This document shows positions 20,546 to 21,538 of a stretch of DNA of 21,538 nucleotides, piece by piece. The position numbers were made by a program, and so were the translations under genes. Source of the stretch: Clostridia bacterium (GTDB lineage: Bacteria > Bacillota_A > Clostridia > Oscillospirales > Acutalibacteraceae); contig JAFYUD010000112.1 in NCBI GenBank assembly GCA_017549665.1, forward strand, positions 1 to 21,538, written 5' to 3'. The notes under the pieces are model-generated. The model saw only the letters and a program-made list of their open reading frames with translations. It was not told where the DNA came from and made no database searches. Within the stretch, counting starts at the first letter, position 1, and every line of letters begins with the position of its first letter.

Positions 20546-21538
20546 ATGAACACCCCTAAAAAACATATCAGGAATTTTTCCATCATAGCTCATATCGACC
20601 ACGGCAAGTCCACACTTGCTGACCGTCTGCTTGAGCTGACACAGACTGTTGCCAAGCGTGATATGCAGCAGCAGATTCTTGACGATATGGACCTTGAGCG
20701 TGAAAGAGGTATCACAATCAAGGCTCATGCGGTAACACTCAAGTACAATCAGGACGGTGAGGAGTACGAGCTTAATCTTATCGACACTCCCGGTCACGTC
20801 GACTTCAACTACGAGGTTTCCCGTTCACTTGCAGCATGCGAAGGCGCAGTGCTTATAGTTGACGCAACTCAGGGCATTGAAGCTCAAACTCTTGCAAATA
20901 CTTATCTTGCTCTTGACCACGACCTTGAGCTTGTTCCGGTTATCAATAAGATTGACCTTCCCGCTGCAGACCCTGACAGAGTTGCAGCTGATATTGAAGA
21001 AGTAATCGGTCTTGATGCTGAAGAAGCACCCAAGGTTTCAGCAAAGACAGGTGAAAACGTGGACGAGGTTCTCAGACAGATTGTCAAGCTTGTTCCCTGC
21101 CCCGAGGGTGATGACGACGCACCTCTCAAGGCTCTTGTTTTCGACTCAGTTTACGACAACTACAAGGGCGTTATCGTTTACGTAAGAATTATGGACGGTA
21201 CAATCAAAGCAGGCGACACAATGCGCATGATGGCAACAGGTGCGCAGTTTACCGTTGTTGAAGTGGGCAAGATGACTCCCACATCCCTTGCTCCCGTTGC
21301 AAAGCTTTCTGCCGGTGAAGTAGGATACATCACTGCATCTATCAAAACTGTCCGTGATGCACGTGTAGGTGACACTGTAACAACTGCCGAAAATCCCGCA
21401 ACTGAAGCTCTTGAGGGCTACAAGAAGGTAAATCCCATGGTCTTCTGCGGTATCTACCCTGCTGACGGCGCTGACTACGAGGCGCTCAAGGAGGCTCTCG
21501 AAAAATTACAGCTTAACGATGCTGCTCTTACTTTCGAA
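20546..21538 (+). CDS. lepA: Elongation factor 4 (LepA) GTPase, 3' end cut by window
   Basis: Frame open from the ATG at 20546 to the last base (331 residues of about 600). AGGAGA lies nine bases upstream, 12 bases after the preceding stop. GTPase motifs: AHIDHGKST (15-23), [17 protein letters not shown] (80-87) and NKIDLP (134-139). The second domain with its beta barrel (from about 190) and the start of the third, [19 protein letters not shown], are the LepA rather than EF-G pattern. LepA binds the ribosome and helps elongation or initiation under stress. The C-terminal domain lies beyond the window. Confidence 0.96.
   Translation, partial: MNTPKKHIRNFSIIAHIDHGKSTLADRLLELTQTVAKRDMQQQILDDMDLERERGITIKAHAVTLKYNQDGEEYELNLIDTPGHVDFNYEVSRSLAACEGAVLIVDATQGIEAQTLANTYLALDHDLELVPVINKIDLPAADPDRVAADIEEVIGLDAEEAPKVSAKTGENVDEVLRQIVKLVPCPEGDDDAPLKALVFDSVYDNYKGVIVYVRIMDGTIKAGDTMRMMATGAQFTVVEVGKMTPTSLAPVAKLSAGEVGYITASIKTVRDARVGDTVTTAENPATEALEGYKKVNPMVFCGIYPADGADYEALKEALEKLQLNDAALTFE

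Noticed and set aside
1..21538. CRISPR array that would explain the CARF nuclease
   Set aside because: No run of regularly spaced direct repeats with unique spacers is visible; the short repeats near 16663 and 16814 are irregular and partly inverted.

Overview
This window looks like a chromosomal segment from a Gram-positive anaerobe of class Clostridia, most likely a Ruminococcus-like member of the Oscillospiraceae. Four secreted proteins end in dockerin-type calcium repeats. Housekeeping genes (thiI, obgE, mini-ribonuclease III, yitT-like, lepA) are of Firmicutes type, ribosome binding sites are strong GGAGG-type, and nearly all recognisable promoters are sigma-A with an extended TGn -10. 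No plasmid, phage or CRISPR array is visible.

Layout. Positions 1-606 hold the 3' part of thiI. From 5758 leftward to 799, on the minus strand, runs one tight gene series: an ECF sigma factor, a membrane anti-sigma-like protein (11-base overlap), then four consecutive secreted dockerin proteins, two of them tandem paralogs. A divergent plus-strand gene at 5893-6573 encodes a PHP phosphoesterase. Across a shared terminator lies a convergent CARF-HTH-nuclease protein of the Card1/Can2 (DUF1887) type at 6598-7842, with no CRISPR locus in sight. Next on the minus strand come malQ (4-alpha-glucanotransferase) and a large cytoplasmic (alpha/alpha)6 glycosidase resembling GH63. A divergent promoter pair separates the glycosidase from a YjdF-like membrane protein (12456-13157). 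A membrane-anchored beta-propeller glycosidase-like protein and an inositol monophosphatase-family enzyme form a minus-strand pair (13200-15377).

A tRNA-Leu(UAG) gene lies at 15515-15599. The roughly 1.4 kb after it (15600-16930) looks like an accessory islet. It holds one unrecognised AT-rich gene, a phased array of GTGTCAT half-sites upstream of its promoter, two very strong terminators, a cluster of TGCACCA repeats and a REP-like structured repeat. A small lipoprotein gene follows, then a small lysine-rich protein on the minus strand. The window ends with an ordinary operon: obgE, mini-ribonuclease III, a YitT-family membrane protein and lepA (cut by the window end).

Working together: malQ and the GH63-like enzyme fit intracellular handling of alpha-glucans or related oligosaccharides. 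The sigma/anti-sigma genes probably control the dockerin proteins behind them, which would attach to a cell-surface or cellulosome-like scaffold that is not in the window. The CARF nuclease is the best candidate for an abortive-defence effector. The post-tRNA islet and the sigma-dockerin operon are the parts most worth following up.
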